Both the position numbers and the translations under genes were made by a program. This document shows positions 6,214 to 8,906 of a DNA stretch of 8,906 nt, piece by piece (the first letter of the stretch is position 1; every line of letters starts with the position of its first letter). The notes beneath the pieces were generated by a model. The model made no database searches, was not told where the DNA came from, and saw nothing but the letters and a program-made list of their open reading frames with translations. The DNA is taken from contig CANBWF010000048.1 in assembly GCA_947373075.1 (NCBI GenBank), forward strand, positions 1 through 8,906. Direction: 5' to 3'. The DNA comes from Actinomycetota bacterium (GTDB taxonomy: Bacteria; Actinomycetota; Actinomycetes; S36-B12; UBA5976).

Positions 6214-6237
6214 ATTAGACTTGAAGCGATTCACATA

Positions 6238-6243
6238 GAGGTG
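6238..6243 (+). promoter_or_regulatory. Shine-Dalgarno site deciding the TTG start of the first ABC gene
   Basis: GAGGTG lies 4 nt upstream of the TTG at 6248 (GAGG to start 6 nt). An in-frame TAA at 6245-6247 immediately precedes the TTG, so no longer form is possible, and no ATG lies in frame close by. The GTG within this site (6241) is in another frame. Confidence 0.65.
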
Positions 6244-6247
6244 CTAA

Positions 6248-7981
6248 TTGTTACTGGATACTCTGAGATATTTTCTTAGACCCTATAAGCGCTTAGTGGT
6301 TTTCACACTCATCCTGCTTGCCATTCAGGCAATAGCCAACCTCTATCTGCCAGCTCTGAATGCTGACCTAATTAATAAAGGTGTCGCTACCGGAGACATC
6401 TCATACATTTGGCACATTGGTTTGTGGATGGTGCTTTCGGCAGTACTTGTTCTGGTGGCATCATTAATTGTTGCTTATTTAAGTGCCCAGATCTCAATGG
6501 GTTTCGGTCGCGATGTGCGCCATGAAGTATTTACTGCAGTTGAAAGGTTCTCAGCACGAGAGTTGAACCAATTCGGCGCACCATCTTTGATCACTCGCAA
6601 CACTAATGATGTTCAGCAGGTTCAGATGGTACTTTTTACTGGGCTAACGATGATGATTAGCGCTCCGATAACTGGTGTTGGTGCACTAATTATGGCAGTT
6701 AAAACTAATGTGCAAATGTCTTGGATCTTGGTAGTAGTTATTCCAATAACTTCCCTGGTTATTTGGATTTTGCTTCGTCGAGTGGTCCCTCTGTTTCGAT
6801 TAATGCAGGTTCGAATTGATCGAATCAACTTGGTATTACGCGAACAGATAAGCGGCATCAGAGTGATTCGGGCGTTTGTGCGCACCGAACGCGAGGAATC
6901 TAGATTTAATGACGCCAACACCGATTTACTCGATAACACTCTTAAAGTCACCCGAACATTTTCAGTGATGTTTCCACTACTGGGCTTAATCCTCAACCTC
7001 TCTAGCGTCGCTGTTATTTGGATTGGTGCTCACCTAGTGGGCAATGGCTCAATGTCCATTGGAAGCCTGACTGCATTCTTGGCATACCTACTGCAAATTC
7101 TTTCGTCAGTGATGATGGCTGTGATGATGTCGCTAATGATTCCGCGAGCAGCCACAAGCGCCGAGCGCATTCAAGAAGTTTTGCGAACTAACACCTCAGT
7201 CGTTGATAACCCTGAGCCCGTAACAACCGAGAACTCGACCGGGTTGATTGAATTTCGTGATGTTGAATTTCGTTACCCAGGAGCACAACATCCTGTACTG
7301 GAAAATATTTCTTTCACTGCACAGCCGGGAAAAATTACGGCAATTGTCGGAAGTACTGGCAGTGGCAAAACAACTCTGCTTAATTTGATAACCAGGTTAA
7401 TCGACGTATCAGGCGGATCGATTTTGATTGATGGCGTCGACGTGCGCGAACAATCCCTAGAAGGGCTTTGGCAAAAAATCGGACTTGTTCCACAGCGAGC
7501 CTTCTTATTTGGCACAACTATTGCGGAGAATCTTCGCTATGGCGATGCCAATGCAACTGACGAGCAACTTTGGCATGCACTTGAAATTGCTCAAGCAAGG
7601 GATTTCGTCCTAGATCTTCCCGATCAGCTTGAAACCGTAATTTCACAAGGTGGAACTAACCTTTCAGGCGGTCAGCGCCAGCGAATTTCAATTGCCCGCG
7701 CACTTGTAAAGAAAGCTTCGATCTACCTGCTAGACGACAGCTTCTCTGCCCTGGACTACAGCACCGATGCCAAACTGCGGATGGCACTTGAGCCAGAACT
7801 AACTCAATCAACGGTAATCATTGTTGGCCAACGCGTAAGTAGCATCATGCACGCTGATCAAATCCTGGTACTAGATGAAGCACGCGTAGTTGGTATCGGC
7901 ACCCATGCGCAATTAATGGAGGCATGCCAAACGTATAAGGAGATAGTCCTCTCCCAGCTAAGCCCACAGGAAGCATCATGA
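6248..7981 (+). CDS. ABC exporter half-transporter, degenerate-site subunit of a heterodimer
   Basis: This 577-aa membrane protein is a type IV (ABCB-like) exporter half: six transmembrane helices (about 17-38, 56-79, 128-150, 156-178, 239-262, 272-292) followed by an ATPase domain. Motifs are Walker A GSTGSGKTT (368-376, K374), Q-loop Q416, signature LSGGQRQR (472-479), Walker B IYLLDD (492-497) and D-loop SALD (500-503). The residue after the Walker B Asp is D497 instead of the catalytic Glu, and the H-loop position is Q528 (VGQRVSS) instead of His. Both changes are typical of the degenerate subunit in heterodimeric exporters such as TM287/288, BmrCD and LmrCD. Translation starts at a TTG with a strong GAGGTG site. 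The stop overlaps the next gene's start (ATGA). Substrate unknown; multidrug or lipid export is a family-based guess. Confidence 0.93.
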   Translation: MLLDTLRYFLRPYKRLVVFTLILLAIQAIANLYLPALNADLINKGVATGDISYIWHIGLWMVLSAVLVLVASLIVAYLSAQISMGFGRDVRHEVFTAVERFSARELNQFGAPSLITRNTNDVQQVQMVLFTGLTMMISAPITGVGALIMAVKTNVQMSWILVVVIPITSLVIWILLRRVVPLFRLMQVRIDRINLVLREQISGIRVIRAFVRTEREESRFNDANTDLLDNTLKVTRTFSVMFPLLGLILNLSSVAVIWIGAHLVGNGSMSIGSLTAFLAYLLQILSSVMMAVMMSLMIPRAATSAERIQEVLRTNTSVVDNPEPVTTENSTGLIEFRDVEFRYPGAQHPVLENISFTAQPGKITAIVGSTGSGKTTLLNLITRLIDVSGGSILIDGVDVREQSLEGLWQKIGLVPQRAFLFGTTIAENLRYGDANATDEQLWHALEIAQARDFVLDLPDQLETVISQGGTNLSGGQRQRISIARALVKKASIYLLDDSFSALDYSTDAKLRMALEPELTQSTVIIVGQRVSSIMHADQILVLDEARVVGIGTHAQLMEACQTYKEIVLSQLSPQEAS

Positions 7982-8906
7982 GCGAACGCAGACCAATGGC
8001 TCCGCGCGGCCCTATGGGTGGTCCAATGGGTGGACTTGGAAATATTCCGCCGGCAAAAGCGCATGACTTTAAGAACTCAACGCGAAGACTACTTAGTGAA
8101 CTTGGGCCAGAGAAAAAACTGGTTGGTCTCGTTTTAATTCTGATTTCTATCAGTGTTGCCTTGGGAACCTTCGGCCCTAAACTTTTGGGCAAGGCCACCA
8201 ACTACATCTTTTACGGCTACATAGGAAGCCAGTTGCCGGCAAATGCGCCAAAGGAGGCAGTGGTTGCTGGCTTAAGACTTAAAGGACAAAATCAATTTGC
8301 AGACATGGTGGCTGCGAACCAAATTGTGCCTGGTAAAGGAATTGATTACCCAGCAATTACGCACATCTTGCTAATCGTTATTGCCTTATTCATAGTCTCC
8401 AGCTTGTTCATGTGGATGCAGAGTTACATCATGGCGGGAGTTACCCAACGCACAGTTTTTCGTCTCCGTCGGAAAGCAGAAGAGAAATTGGGTCGCCTAC
8501 CGCTGCAATACTTCGATATGCAATCACGTGGCGACTTATTAAGTCGAGTTACAAACGATATCGACAACATAGCAACTTCAATGCAACAGGGTCTTTCACA
8601 AATCCTTAACTCATTGCTAACCGTGATTTCAGTGTTGGCGATGATGATTTGGATTAGTCCAACGCTTGCGGCAGTCTCTCTTGTCGCAATTCCATTAAGT
8701 ATTTTGGTTTCTGCTCGCATTGCAAAGAAGTCGCAGAAGGAATTCACTGACCAATGGAGTTGGACTGGAAAGTTAAACGGTCACGTGGAAGAAATGCACA
8801 CCGGGCATTCGCTAATAAAAGTGTTTGGTCGCCGAGAACGAGCCATCGATGACTTTAGTACGTTAAATGAAAACCTCTACAAATCCAGCTCGAAAGCCCA
8901 GTTTGT
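7978..8906 (+). CDS. ABC exporter half-transporter, second subunit (partial, runs off the right edge)
   Basis: The open frame covers 309 complete codons and is still open at the window edge, so only the membrane domain is seen. The ATG overlaps the TGA of the preceding gene (ATGA), with AGGAAG 4 nt upstream, so the two subunits are translationally coupled. Residues 1-20 are rich in Met, Gly, Pro and Arg (RGPMGGPMGG at 10-19), a cytoplasmic tail seen in some actinobacterial exporters. TM1 is at about 48-68, followed by a long extracytoplasmic loop (about 75-127), TM2 at about 128-152, and the coupling-region motif QYFDMQSRGDLLSRVTNDID at 177-196, which marks ABCB-type exporters. Two more helices follow at about 208-228 and 229-247. 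The ATPase domain lies beyond 8906. This subunit should carry the intact catalytic Glu and His if the pair follows the usual heterodimer rule. Confidence 0.9.
   Translation, partial: MSERRPMAPRGPMGGPMGGLGNIPPAKAHDFKNSTRRLLSELGPEKKLVGLVLILISISVALGTFGPKLLGKATNYIFYGYIGSQLPANAPKEAVVAGLRLKGQNQFADMVAANQIVPGKGIDYPAITHILLIVIALFIVSSLFMWMQSYIMAGVTQRTVFRLRRKAEEKLGRLPLQYFDMQSRGDLLSRVTNDIDNIATSMQQGLSQILNSLLTVISVLAMMIWISPTLAAVSLVAIPLSILVSARIAKKSQKEFTDQWSWTGKLNGHVEEMHTGHSLIKVFGRRERAIDDFSTLNENLYKSSSKAQF

Noticed and set aside
6622..6996. A 124-aa minus-strand open frame opposite the first ABC gene
   Set aside because: It lies antisense to the membrane domain; its Ile/Thr/Arg-rich composition and lack of motifs mark it as a shadow.
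7845..8201. Minus-strand open frames of 118 and 68 aa across the junction of the two ABC genes
   Set aside because: They overlap two well-supported coding regions, including the start of the second ABC gene, and resemble no family.
8412..8747. Short open frames on both strands within the second ABC gene
   Set aside because: The continuing frame from 7978 to the edge encodes a typical ABC exporter membrane domain here, so these are shadows.
1..8906. CRISPR array, tRNA, rRNA, insertion sequence, prophage or toxin-antitoxin genes
   Set aside because: I looked for direct repeats with spacers, transposase or integrase motifs, cloverleaf-like sequences and small paired genes, and saw none.

Overview
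The window looks like a piece of a small actinobacterial chromosome of moderate-to-low GC (mid-40s per cent by eye, not computed). The main clues are a mycoredoxin-like glutaredoxin, actinobacterial-style short-chain dehydrogenase genes, and a paired ABC exporter whose second subunit opens with a Met/Gly/Pro-rich tail. Gene spacing is very tight and there are no mobile elements. A streamlined aquatic actinobacterium of the acI / Nanopelagicales type would fit, but this is inference; no rRNA or other marker gene is present.

Layout. From 1 to 77 there is only a possible C-terminal tail of a plus-strand gene entering from the left. From 78 to 3424 five genes lie on the minus strand. In transcription order they are a glutaredoxin/mycoredoxin (3424-3161), an NAD-dependent epimerase-type extended SDR (3164-2256, ATGA overlap with the glutaredoxin), a dihydroflavonol-reductase-like extended SDR (2236-1217, 19 nt gap), then after a 113-nt gap a PhnB-like VOC protein (1103-690) and, 27 nt further, a RimJ/RimL-type GNAT acetyltransferase (662-78). 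The first three form a convincing operon. The last two form a second small operon or the distal part of the first.

From 6087 to 3538, also on the minus strand, lies one large secreted protein of 849 aa. It has a Sec signal peptide, a long uncharacterised N-terminal region, a cysteine-bearing InlB-B-repeat-like domain and five tandem IPT/TIG Ig-like repeats. Its 3' end is followed by a perfect 12-bp hairpin at 3470-3511, a likely terminator. Divergently, from 6248 to the right edge, two overlapping ABC genes encode the halves of a heterodimeric multidrug-type exporter. The first (577 aa, TTG start) has a degenerate nucleotide-binding domain (Asp for the catalytic Glu, Gln for the H-loop His). 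The second is cut by the window edge before its ATPase domain.

How they work together. The glutaredoxin/SDR genes probably serve thiol-redox and small-molecule reduction in the cytoplasm, with unknown substrates. The ABC pair acts as one membrane transporter. The IPT protein is exported and probably binds something outside the cell. Nothing here amounts to a defence island, CRISPR array, prophage or biosynthetic cluster. The items most worth a second look are the IPT protein's N-terminal region and alternating repeat pattern, and several inverted repeats in the promoter regions.
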